A DNA stretch of 60,000 nt from Hydractinia symbiolongicarpus (lineage: Eukaryota; Cnidaria; Hydrozoa; Anthoathecata; Hydractiniidae). The stretch spans positions 20,958,501 through 21,018,500 of the forward strand of contig NC_079880.1 in assembly GCF_029227915.1 (NCBI RefSeq), read 5' to 3'. The notes below the pieces were generated by a model, which saw nothing but the letters and a program-made list of their open reading frames with translations, was not told the origin of the DNA and did not search any database. Each line of letters begins with the position of its first letter. Position 1 is the stretch's first letter. A program made the position numbers and the translations under genes. This document shows positions 1 to 10,807 of this stretch, one piece after another.

Positions 1-1326
1 CGACTTTGTCTCCTTTTAAGAAATTTGTTTGCTACTTCATATTATCAGTGTATGATTTGTGAATATGTAATACCATCAGATTAATTATCTGTGTATCAGT
101 GGTTGAAGCTCAAAGATAAGATTTTATGCGGTTCAAAGCTGAAACACATCGTTCGCTAGAAGCATTTGTAGCGGGCAAATCTAACATCAGTTTTCCCACT
201 TTTATAACTTAGTAGCGTAAGTTCCTTGAAAATCCAACCATTGCCTGATGATGCAACGATACATTTTGTTTTGAACTCTTCATTTAATGCAGCTGACTCT
301 CGTTTAGCTCCGGAAAAAACAATATATGGTTTCAATTTAATACCGTCTCCTTTGGCAGCTAGGCAGACAGTAACGCAAACCTTTTCATGACCAGTTGTTT
401 TGAGCATAACATCTTTTTGACCAGTTTTGTTGACTGTAGTACTGCTTACCATATCTGCCCAAACTGGTGTTTCATCCATGGGTATGATATTGGAAGGGTT
501 AAATTCACCTTTCATATTCAATCGACGGATATGGATGACGAACGCTACCAACTTATTGATAAGTTGCACTGGGTCTTTTTGGGCCATTGTTGTTCGCCGT
601 CTGTAAAAGAAGGTATGTAAAAGTTGATACAAAAAAAACCCAGCTTAAAATCTTTGGGGTAAGGGATTTGATATAAACAGTATAACGTGAAAAATCCTGT
701 ATTTTTACATGAGTACAAAGGTATTAGTAAGCAGCAAACTCGTTCTAAATTAAGGTTTTGGTTCAAAGTAGAGCTCACCTGCACGAGAGATGATTCCTTT
801 TCATAAATTTCTGAAACCTTCCACGACTTGCAATAAATGAATCTTTCAATTCATTATCTTCTCCACATGTCCCGTCAAACATAGACTTTGAGTTTACGAG
901 GAACACGAAGCATATTACCACGCTGTTCTAGTATCCATTTTAGAATATCATCCTCCTGTTGTTGGTCAGTTAACTTTCTACCACCACCCACGATCCTCCG
1001 ACGTTTGTCTTTCATAACTACAATTTTTCCTTGTTTTGACGCCATTCTCGTACTCTTTTTACCTCAATCTTGAATTTCAATGCAGCACTTGTTTGAATTT
1101 ATTTCTGCAAACGTTATAACTTGTTTTTTAAATTCCATAGAATATGTATTACGCTTCTGTCCCTTGTGGGATGTTTCTTGTGAAGCCATCTTTGAGAAAG
1201 AAAGTTTCGAATGTTTAACGGGTTTAATGTTTCCAACATTCGAACATGTTTTAGATTCGAATGTTTTGAAAATAAATCATTGAACTTTTTATTTACCAGT
1301 AAACGTGAAGACTTTGATTTTAACAT
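1..1326 (-). pseudogene. Decayed pogo/Tigger-type DNA transposase remnant
   Basis: Minus-strand reading shows pieces of one transposase in different frames. The N-terminal DNA-binding part is at about 1326-890: a helix-turn-helix segment, then a basic linker with GGGRKL, then a CENP-B-like segment containing ILEQRGNMLRVPRKL. The catalytic core is the open stretch 632-156, with MDETPVW (first catalytic Asp) followed by a TTGHEK motif; these are typical of pogo/Tigger and jerky-like transposases. The pieces are separated by stops near 1115, 900 and 635. I do not see the second and third catalytic acidic residues; the frame decays left of 156 and the element may run past the window edge. It lies in or beyond IVD intron 1. 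The family call rests on recalled motifs. It is almost certainly inactive. Confidence 0.75.
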
Positions 1327-3244
1327 GGCTAGAGTAGAGTCTTTTGGTAAATACCAGCTTCTTCACAGGGTAAAATACAGAAGTTTAATACAAAGGCTTC
1401 ATGTTTACAAAGCCAACTCCCGTTTTAAATGAAAAACTGATTGCTAAACCGGAAAGTAGAGATGAAGCCTTGGAAAATGATAAGTTTGCAATTGGAATTT
1501 TTTAAAAAAGGATGTGGAAACAGAACTGGATTGGCATGCCCCAATAGAATTATCAAGTGTCCTTCATCATTTTATGAACGCTGACCCAAACAACTTTATA
1601 AATGTGACAGTGATGAGTAAACATAAGCGCAAAATTGGTTCGTTCCTGGTAAATTTGATTGTTTCACCAAATCAAAACGGATTTTATACAACGAAGGATA
1701 CTTAACCTTGGAACTTATTCACCAAAAAAGTCTTTATACCGGAAGCTTCCTGTAATTTCTTAAAAAAAAATTCTCATCATTAATTGGTTTCTCTTCCTTC
1801 TCTTGTACCATCTATAAGCTATTAAATAACAGGGGTTGACCCGTTTGCCAGTAGGGATTTATTAAGGGGTTTATTAAAATTGCTTCTATTAAACGCCCCT
1901 CTCGAGGGGGGCATTTAATAGAGGGGGTGTTTAAAAGAGGGGGCGTTTATAAAATATTTCGGATTTTAAGGGGGGCGTTTATTAGAGGGAGGCGTTTAAA
2001 AGATGGGAGCGTTTATTTGGAGATTTCAGTATATTTCACTAACTTAAAGATGCTATACAAACTGCAAACAAAGTATTTCAAAACTTTGAAGCAAAAATTT
2101 ATTTATTAAACTTTGTTTATTATAAATATAATCCATACGCAAAGTTATATATTAATAATGCAATACATTGTTCTCAGTGTGACTGTTAATTATATAAATA
2201 AAGCTATGAGATTGATTTTATTCTTAAAGTGCTCTATCATGTTTGTTTACAGTACATGCTACCATTTTTAATTTTTTTAACACTCAGCTCAGATCGTGTG
2301 GCTATGTCTATTATTTTTTTGAGGTATCCTCGCAGATGACATCAGCATGTTGAGACCTTCATTGGTATATATATTTATATCATCATAAATTATCTTTAAA
2401 ATATTTTAACCTTTGCTATTGAAAACATGGTCCATAATTCAAATTACTCCTTACTTCTCTAAAATCCATGATGGTTACCACAATTAGAAAATGTTCTATT
2501 AAAAATTAGCATGGGGCATATATATATCAGTAAAAAGATGCTACAGCTAGAAAAGTTTTATTGCCTGTCAATTTTTCATTTTCCTTCCACATGTGCGCGA
2601 AAAAAAGGAAAAGCGATTATTCCATCAAAACGGTAAAATTGTAACTTGTCTATTCCTTCACAATTTTCAAATTTCAATGAGTCATAAAAATGGTTAGCTT
2701 CTGGATCACACCCTGCATCTCTTGTAATAATACGAAGAGTGTAATGAAGCCATCACAGTCCAGTTCTAACTTTGAGGCTAAATAACTTAGAAACAAGGCA
2801 GTGACGTGTGAGTAACTAGGGACCATTGATGATGTCATCAACAAACCCTTATAAACCACAATATTATCTAACCGTTGGTCAAGAATACACGATCCTATAC
2901 ATTTTCTTGATCAGCGTTTCAAGATCTATACAATCAAGGCATCGAGTATACAAATTTGCAAAGAAATTTGTACTTTGCTGACATCAGCAAATTTTTAAGC
3001 CTTTGTATCTTCTTAACCGTTCATCAGAAGCGCATGATCCTATACATTTCAAGCTCCAGCTACCACATAAAGGCAACTGGTAAACAAATTTCTGAATTTT
3101 TTTTTTGTATATATATTAATAGGTCATTGCAGACGTCATCAAAATTTGAGTTATGGTTCTCTTTTCCATTGGATTCCTGCCCAAATGGACTTTTCCATGG
3201 GTCTTATTGACTAGTATATAATAATTCAAGAAAAAAATAGTTAC
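1327..3244. other. IVD intron 1 / non-coding stretch
   Basis: No further IVD exon was recognised here, so the intron that begins below 3245 probably extends past the left edge. Apart from the palindromic repeat at 1884-2020 I see only short ORFs without recognisable motifs. A plus-strand patch at about 1330-1740 reads open in alternating frames and may be an old mobile-element fragment. Two related segments (about 2868-2905 and 3013-3050, sharing TAACCGTT and GATCCTATACATTT) indicate an imperfect local duplication. Confidence 0.5.
1884..2020. repeat. GC-rich palindrome and short tandem motif repeat
   Basis: A near-perfect inverted repeat at about 1888-1921 (arms TATTAAACGCCCCTC and GAGGGGGGCATTTAATA around a TCGA centre) is followed by several variants of a GGGGGCGTTTATTA / GAGGGGGCGTTTAAAAGA motif up to about 2020. 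The G-rich motif stands out from the AT-rich surroundings. It looks like the terminal part of a small non-autonomous element or a local tandem array. No coding role is visible. Confidence 0.6.
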
Positions 3245-3468
3245 CTTAAATCGTCCCAACCATTATCTTTATCAATCTTGTCTGCATGTGGAGCAAGTTC
3301 CTTTTGACAAAAGTCAAAGACTGTTTGCCGAAAATTTTGCTGGTCTTCTGTAAGTCCATACAATTTATCATTAATCCCTGCTGCTAAACATTTAGAAGTT
3401 GTTGAAAGTAGTCTATTTTGTTTGCATACACTTACTAACTTTTTCTCACAGTGTCGAACAAGAAACAT
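3245..3468 (-). CDS. IVD: Isovaleryl-CoA dehydrogenase, mitochondrial (first coding exon only)
   Basis: IVD is a mitochondrial-matrix FAD flavoenzyme that oxidises isovaleryl-CoA to 3-methylcrotonyl-CoA in leucine breakdown and passes electrons to ETF. The exon gives about 75 residues. Residues 1-26 are basic and Ser/Thr-rich (MFLVRHCEKKLVSV, then RLLSTTSK) like a mitochondrial presequence. They are followed by the start of the acyl-CoA dehydrogenase N-terminal helical domain: LYGLTEDQQNFRQTVFDF, ELAPHA and the DKDNGWDDLR region, which matches IVD better than other acyl-CoA dehydrogenases. The start at 3468 has a CCACC upstream context. A donor (AG|GTAACT, phase 2) ends the exon at 3245. The remaining exons, including the catalytic Glu, lie beyond the left edge. 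SETD4 starts head-to-head 281 bp away. Confidence 0.85.
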
Positions 3469-3749
3469 GGTGGCTTGGTGAACAGTGAACGGATTGAGAG
3501 TGAAAACAATGCTGTTAGCTATATAGCAGCACACAGTTACCTCTGTTTTTACACTTTTAGGGTGCACAAAACAAACTTTTAGCACCAGCTAACAATAACA
3601 AATTTGCTTCGCACCTGCCCCGCGCCTGTATCGTACCAACAGACCCGCAGCAGATCGTACCAGCAGACCCGCAACAGACCCTGCTTTCCCGAAATCCGAT
3701 GTAATGGGTCCGATTTTTTCGTGACATCTTAACGTGAGTCGATAAAGTA
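3469..3749. promoter_or_regulatory. Shared bidirectional promoter region of IVD and SETD4
   Basis: 281 bp separate the divergent start codons of IVD (minus) and SETD4 (plus). No TATA box is evident for either gene. The segment is more GC-rich than its surroundings around 3600-3690 and contains a 24-bp motif repeated twice. The promoter role is inferred from geometry. Confidence 0.55.
3631..3678. repeat. Two tandem 24-bp repeats inside the IVD/SETD4 promoter region
   Basis: TCGTACCAACAGACCCGCAG (plus CAGA) is followed immediately by TCGTACCAGCAGACCCGCAA (plus CAGA); the two 24-bp units differ at two positions. They sit midway between the divergent starts and could hold paired factor-binding sites, though their function is unknown. 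Confidence 0.8.
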
Positions 3750-5747
3750 ATGAAAGATAACATGGGAAGAACTGCGAGAAAGCGTCGAAGAAAAGGCCAA
3801 AGAAGTTTAACCTGCCATAAAAATACATACGAAACATCTCTATTCAAATGGGCACTTGAGAATGGATTGATGTTACGTGGAGTTACGTGGAGTAGCTTTG
3901 AGAATACTGGCAGAGGTTTGAAAGCTACAAAATATTTTTATGAAAATGACACGATTATTTCGATTCCCCGCACTTTGCTGTTAACTTTTGACGATGTCTG
4001 GTCTACTAAAATAAAACATGCAATGACTGTATTATCCAGTAAACATGAAAGACTGACAGCAAAGTCGGCTTTTTCTTTGTTTTTAGTCCTTGAAAAATAT
4101 AAAGGACATGCCTCCAAGTATTGGTCATATATGAACTCTCTTCCTTCTTTTTATACAACACCATCCTATATACCAACTCGCGAAGCTGCTAAGATGCCAG
4201 AATTTGTTCGTGATAATATAAAGGAACATAAGAAATCGATTCTACACCAATTTAATAACATACAGACAGTGTTGTTTATGATTACTCAAAAATTAAAAAT
4301 AACGAAAGAAGATGTTTGTTGGGCATGGAATACAATTAATACTCGATCAATTTATTTTCATCCAAGAAATCTAAGATGTTCAACACACATCAATGCTTCA
4401 GAGATTGATTTCGCTCTTGCACCAGTACTGGATTTGTTGAATCACGACTCTTTAGCAAAAGTAAGTATACATGCAGTATGTCATATAAAACACACACACT
4501 ACTGTATATATATAGTATACACCTAATGGTATTAAAAACATGGGTTGGTAGGTCTAAAAAAATCCAAACAAATGAAAGAATGGAGGGGGTAATTGGGTAA
4601 GAAAGTGTAGAAACTTGATAGTTCATGGGGCAAAGCCAAGAGACAGACCAAGAAAGACTTGGCAGGAGGTTATAAGGACAGACTTGACACAGAGGAAGTT
4701 GAGTTTAGATCTAACACAGTCTAGATCAGATTGGAAGAGGGTCATTAATATACCGCGTCCAACCCATGCTAGCATGGAAAACTGAGAATGATGATGAATG
4801 ATGAAATGGATATAAATAAAAATTAATCCAACTAGAAAATCATTTTTGCAAGGACTTAAGAAAAATATTTCTGTAACAAATGTTATTTTAAATGAGACTG
4901 AAAAAGGTAGCATTTGATTTGTTATTAACATTTGATTTGTTATTACTGAAAGTACTAAAAAGAGTGAATGATTGTTGCTTACTTTTTTGTTTCAATTCGG
5001 CTGAAGCATGTTTTTAAGAGAAAATATGATTCCATTTTTTGGATACTAAATTGAATAAAACTTTTTTCATATAATAAGAATGTATACACAGGGTGATGGT
5101 AAACTAAGTTAGCCAATGTAGTAAAGAATTGATGTTTATTCTTCTCTGAATTTTAACCAGTCATATTTTTATTGTTGATTTAGATTGATGCTACTTTTAA
5201 TGTAAAAAAGGAATCTTATGAAATAAAAACATTCGATACATACAAGCCAAATGATCAAATATTCATAAATTATGGTCCTCATAGCAATAGAACACTTTTT
5301 TCAGAATATGGATTTTTTATACCAAATAATTCACACACTTTTATACCAATTGCACTCGAGAAAGTGACTCAGTATTTTGGTGCTGGTACTGGTATTGAAA
5401 CATATAGGACTTCTTCTATACTTAAAAAAATCGGAGTGAACACAAATAAACTTGGTATAACTAAAACTGGGTTTGATTGGAGTTTTATCATGACAGCTCA
5501 TGTATTGCAATGCGACATCAACACTGAAGTAGACTATCTTAGCCCTTGTACGAAACATTGTCCTGTGACTCCAGCCTGTGTAAGTCTGTTAAAAGACATG
5601 ATATGTGACCACGGTGTTAAAATTTCAGAAATGGTTTCTTGTACTTCAAGCGCTGCCAGTGTGGTAAGAGGTTTGATAAAGTCAGAGATAACATTGATGG
5701 ATATAATTGTAAAAAATATACAAGATGGAAAATGTTTATTAGAGTAA
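3750..5747 (+). CDS. SETD4: SET domain-containing protein 4 (protein lysine methyltransferase)
   Basis: Two coding exons, 3750-4460 and 5184-5747, join in phase 0 (AAA|GTAAGT ... TTTAG|ATT) to give 424 residues, close to vertebrate SETD4 (about 440). SETD4 transfers methyl groups from S-adenosylmethionine to protein lysines. The start MKDNMGRTARKRRRK resembles the basic start of known SETD4; Met-5 is an equally possible start. SET signatures: TGRGL (residues 53-57), LLNHD (N231-H232), and INYGPHSNRTLFSEYGF with Tyr267, the expected active-site Tyr. The C-terminal ~150 residues fit the Rubisco-LSMT-type substrate-binding domain. The intron contains a LINE 3' fragment. A possible ATTAAA poly(A) signal lies at 5792-5797. 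No break is seen. Confidence 0.9.
4574..4804 (+). mobile_element. 3' fragment of the RTE-like LINE in the SETD4 intron
   Basis: This segment closely matches the last ~230 bp of the LINE copies at 38063-41479 and 19071-21641. It contains the shared AATTGGGTAAGAAAGTGTAG, the GATCTAACACAGTCTAGATC stretch and the ATGATGATGA tail. It is strongly 5'-truncated, as is usual for LINE insertions, and lacks about 12 bp just before the tail (the CGGACGTTAAGC segment). It lies in the same orientation as SETD4 and between its two coding exons, leaving both splice sites intact. Confidence 0.92.
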
Positions 5748-6752
5748 GATTTGTATATAGTATAAATTTTTATACATGACAGTTGATTTATATTAAAATA
5801 CTTTTAGTGTAGAAACTTTCAGAAATGCCAAAATTCGCGAAATTTTTGCATTTCATAAAATATACTTCCGCGAATGAGCCATATTAAATGATTCTGAGAA
5901 CATAAACTTACGAATCAATGCTTTTGAAAAATTTCGCGCGGATCGAACGTCAAAACGTATTTATTCGTAAAGTATAAAATTGAAACTTAAATAGACAATA
6001 CTTGGGCGGATTTTTATTTTGCAAACATTACCTTTCGCAAATTGAAGATATGCTTTTTTCCGCGCCCATAAACAACCAAGTAATTTGGCAAAAAAGAAAA
6101 GCGCTCCGAAAAAAAACGTGATAACACGTTTTGCGAAATGCGACGCCCCAGAAAGATGTGTGCTGCCGTCACATCGGTTTGGTTGAAGCTGGTGCAGACC
6201 CGGCTGTATGTGGGACAGCGCTGGATTACCATTGGTGTAACATTTGTCGTGTTGCGTTCGTGGATGAACCTACAAATGGTGTCAGTGATTGGTTACGTTT
6301 GACAGTCCACCTGTATGTGATACAGGTTACCCTTGTAGCACGAAATTTCCATTCTATTTCGATGACGTTAAGACTTCCAAATCTTACAAGAAGTTAAATT
6401 ACAAGACACAAAGACCATATAAAACAAACATTTTGTAAAAGATGATTTTTGTCCTTGATAATGTACCTACATATGATAAATAAAATGTGGAACTATGTAC
6501 AAAAATTAAAAATCTTGCGATCGTCTAAGGAGTTTTTCTTTGGCAAGCACGATGATAAAAAAAATTTTGATTCAGCATTTGTTTACTAATCAATATATAT
6601 AAAAAAATTTAAAATGATAAAATGTTATTTCGAACCTAAAACTGTCTTTACGTATGAAGATTTTAAGTTGTTAATAATATATACAAAATGTACAAAATTT
6701 AAAGGAACTCTTAAAACCACACTCCTACTTTCCCCGCTGGTAAAACTTCAAC
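5748..6752. other. Convergent 3' intergenic region between SETD4 and SMCHD1
   Basis: About 1 kb between the two stop codons. From about 5825 to 6130 it is rich in CGCGAA / TTTCGC-type words in both orientations, which looks like an old inverted-repeat element. A plus-strand ORF at 6131-6397 has no motif I recognise and is probably not a gene. Both 3'UTRs must end here. Confidence 0.5.
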
Positions 6753-9700
6753 TTATTTGCTTCGTCGTGTTCTGGGGGTAGATTTGGGCGACTGTTTGAT
6801 TTTTTTCGACGGGCTTATAGTGGGCGTAGATACGCCTGTAGGCCTTTTAGAGGCGCGCCGCGTATCAGGTGACTCCAACTTTGACGACACCCCACTCTTC
6901 GTCGTCAGAATGCCGTCGGATTCAAATCTTGACGGCGTCATACCAAGGCGTCGTTCAATTTCTTTGAGTTGCTTTTCAGATTCATCACATTCTACACGCT
7001 TGGATTGCATTTCTTGAGATTCTCCATCTCTGATTTGGTACTAAAATTTTAATATAACTTTCTAAAAACACGAGTTCATTTTCAAACATCATCTACTCAA
7101 GTGAGAACACAAAGCTTTATATACAATATTTAAAGTTTCTCATTCCAAGGAATTTGAAAAATGTCAGTGACGTCATCAAAAACACGACAAGAATCGAGAT
7201 AAATTTTCCGCAAATTAATGAAATAATTCGGTTAAAATTAAGTTACAAGAAAAAAAGTATTTCCAAATACTATCCGTGTAATTATTGGCGAAATTAGAAG
7301 ACTTAAAAAAGAAGGAACAGATTCGCCATCGAAATCATACAAACATTGATTCAAAATACATTTTACCACATTCAATAGAAGTTAATAAAAGAAGTTCATT
7401 GCTCACCGCGAGCTCTTCGCTTGCTTTTGCGTGGTTTTCCACAGCAGCTTTTAAACCCTGAAGCAAATCTAAAAAAAACAAAATATAAATTAGAACTATC
7501 AACATACTGGTAGAAACAAACTCTAAAAATACACATAACCAGGATGTCGGTAAATTTCTTTTCCGGGTCATAATTTTCACTTTTCCCCCAATTTTCTTGC
7601 TTTTTTATAGGGTTTTTTGCTATTTTTTTTTTAGTATTGTAAAAGGTTTATTAGCACAAAGACACAAGAAAAGCCACCAAAATCAACGCAAAAAAACCCC
7701 CTTAAATAGTTTGCTAAACATCCAAGTTTTCCCCGAAAAAAAGGCTGCAAACGCAGTCATTGAACCATTTCAGACTGGAAGTTTTGCATAGTATCTATAT
7801 TTCAAGATTGCCTAGGCCTTTTTTTCTGGAGAATGATTCAAGGCCTTCGAGGTCATTTAGTTTGTTTTTAAGGTTTTAAAGATCCGATAGACACCTTACA
7901 TCATTGCTCATTTCTTCGTAAACAGAAAGCACATTCACCAAAATATAACTAAATCACCATGAAATAACTAACTACCTTGCCCCGCCAACATTTTACCATC
8001 AAAATTTTGACTAACAAGTTAAGTGAAAACGAAAGAATATAAATAATAAAGGAAAAATATAAAATACTTTAATCCTCACCTAGACACTTCTCAATACGAT
8101 TCACCTCAGTGTTCAGCGGTGCAGCAAAAACAGCTCCGTGAAGTCTCTCGAGAACAGGCGCTTTGTTGGATAAGCCGCCAAATTTTCCTAAAGAAATAAA
8201 TTGTGAATTAAAAGACTTTGTACCATATCAAAATTTGTTTATTAAACACAGAAATCACTGCCAATAGAAACATGGAACATTATTTGTATCCGAAAGACTC
8301 CTTTGTTTACTGCCTCAACGTACAAACTCATATCAATTGGTTATCAGTATCTAATATACATAAACATGACTTTTGTTAACTTGTATAGTGAATGAGAATA
8401 AGAAGCAAACGTCTCACCATTACTACGCAGTCTATCACCACTTCTTGTCAGAATAGTAGGACAATATACAGCTTTTACTACCTGTAAAAATAAGTACACC
8501 AATTTATTTTTTTACAAATGTTAAGTCGGCTGAGAAGGTGTATAAAGTGACAGAATACCATAATAACAGAACTGGATTCTAATACTTATAAAAGGCTTGT
8601 CAATAGAATAATTTCTTGATAGTTCTGAGCTTTTTAAAACAGACTGATTGTTTTGAAATTCTAAATGGAAAACACTATTCTAATTTTACTTGGAAAAAAA
8701 CCTCTATACTGGTTAAGTTGGTAATGTATTGCATATCGACTTACATGAAGGCGATAGTTATTTGCCGATTCAAGATCATCCATAATAATCAGATCACCAA
8801 GCAGCATTCCAAACACTAAAATATACAACAAAATAATGAATTTTGTCTTGCTAGTCCAGTCAAATTTTAGAATTTCTCCAGAACAACCTGATAAATAATA
8901 AGACAGTGTTTAAAAAGGAAATAGGAAAGACCTGACACAAAACAGAAGACAAGGCCAGGTAACTGTGGTCAGTAAGAATTGCCTGTAGTCATAGCTAACC
9001 TGTATAGTTAATGCGAATTCTACCTGTACAATGTAAGAACTACCTGTATTGCAACACTGTGCATCAGCTTTAAAAGACAACAAATTTCTTGCATAGATTG
9101 GATTTCCAGTTGGCGTCCAAGTATTGTTACGAATTCTTTGATGTGGTAACGGTCTGGAGAGAAGTTACAACTCACATGTTACATTCTGCAATAAAGCACC
9201 TCCTTACTTCTATATACAAAAACCCTCTAAAGTTATTCTGTAAACATATGACAGGGTATTCACCTAGAAACGTCTGTGATATTTTTCTTATAAATTGAGT
9301 CCAATGGCAACACTTGTAAATTCCCTCGCGATTCCTTATAAATTTGTTGAGCCTGAAAGAAATTATTTAAAAATTAATGCAGGCCATCTTTACAGTCTAG
9401 TTTAAAGTTGTCGCATACTCTACTTGGGGGTGAAATAAATATATACCTCCTGGTCGATTAATCTTCTATTGTATGTGACGAAATGTATTTGTTAAAAAAT
9501 TAAAAACGTTACAGATTTTATGGTTTTTACATTACAGTTTTCTGTATACTTCGCTTATCTAGTCTCTGTAAAAACACAGGCAGAAGTTTAAAGATCTGCA
9601 AGTTAATCATCTGTCGTGGTTTAACTATGAAACGTCTAAACACAGCAATGACCTCACTGCAGGTAATAGAAAAGAAGTTCGAAAGATAATACACAGTCAA

Positions 9701-10807
9701 TACCAACCTTCTCAGTCGTCATGGTAACTATACAATCCATGTCGCCCGCCATATGCCATGACAATACCCTCGCGACATCATCATCTTTTACCTCTGCTAG
9801 GTGAGCTACTTTTCCCAACACAAGTGGGTCACGCCGTGCTGGCTGAAGTTTGCACTCGCGGCGAGGTTTGCGATTTATTTCGTTCTTGCAATTATTTAGC
9901 TCGATAAAAAAACGATCTATCTTTTCCACCTATAACAAACAAGTACAATAATATGTTAATTTAAACCACAAAACTTTACGTGAAGAAAACGTATTGATAT
10001 AGTACAGAAACACGGGTATTCTGAAGATTTTTAAAGTAAAAGTGTTTAAAATAACTTCATGACATTAGAATTTTTTGACAACGAAGGCTCAATCTAAGAT
10101 GCTTAGCTAGCCATGGTTAATACTTTCGAAAGTAATTGCCGAACTATCTAGCAGATTAAAGTTACTTTGTCATTTGTGTGAACCTTACTGTATATTCCAT
10201 AGACACAGAAGGAACGGTTAATAAGCCATGAAAATTTCATACCGTATCTAACTTATTCGTTATTTTGCTTTGCAGTGCTGCAAAAACCTCTGATCGCAAT
10301 TTCATTTCTTGTTTAGCTGCCTCATCAACTGCAACTAAAATAAAATAAAAATTCCTTGCCATGTATTTAAAAGTATTTTGCTTTGGGTTTTTTTCCTCAC
10401 ATTTTCTCAAAGTAAGTCATCTTTGTTGCTTAATTTTAGAAAATCTGATTAGACAAGGAGCTTCAAGTAAGCCGTCTGGTTCAGAACTAAAAACAAATTG
10501 ATATATTTTGGCTTTGTTGACTAGCAGCATTGCATATATATATATTTTTTGTGTGATTTATACATAACGTTGGATACCTACTTCTGGCATATACAAATAG
10601 TCAAATAGAATACTGCACCTTATCATAGATGGCTAGTTGATAACACAAGCACACAAGGAATTTAAAAAGCTTTAACAACAAAAATACCTTTCATTTCCTG
10701 CGTTAGTTGTCTAGTAGTGGAAAAAAATGTTTTGTATGTCGTGATGTTTTGGACTAACGAATCTCTCTCTTTAACTAGCTGAGACATCTGTAGGTGTTTC
10801 TGTGCGT
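6753..10807 (-). CDS. SMCHD1: SMCHD1 exons 41-50: coiled coil, SMC hinge and C-terminal tail
   Basis: Exons: 10688-10807, 10243-10334, 9708-9929, 9264-9352, 9044-9153, 8745-8815, 8418-8481, 8080-8187, 7407-7468, 6753-7040. Residues 1605-1675 form a heptad-like helix ([16 protein letters not shown], then [16 protein letters not shown]). The hinge contains [11 protein letters not shown] (1712-1722), [22 protein letters not shown] (1816-1823), [13 protein letters not shown] (1849-1861) and GKFGGL (1861-1866), equivalent to the Gly-rich SMC-hinge turns. A second short helix ([16 protein letters not shown]) is followed by a Ser/Thr/Lys/Arg-rich tail ending TPRTRRSK, which probably helps nuclear localisation or DNA binding. 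Confidence 0.94.

Noticed and set aside
888-1073. Plus-strand 61-residue ORF
   Set aside because: It is antisense to the recognisable CENP-B-like part of the pogo transposase.
3557-3847. Overlapping minus-strand ORFs of 82-96 residues upstream of IVD
   Set aside because: They run through the IVD/SETD4 promoter repeat and antisense to SETD4 exon 1, and show no family motif; the open frame follows from the 24-bp repeats.
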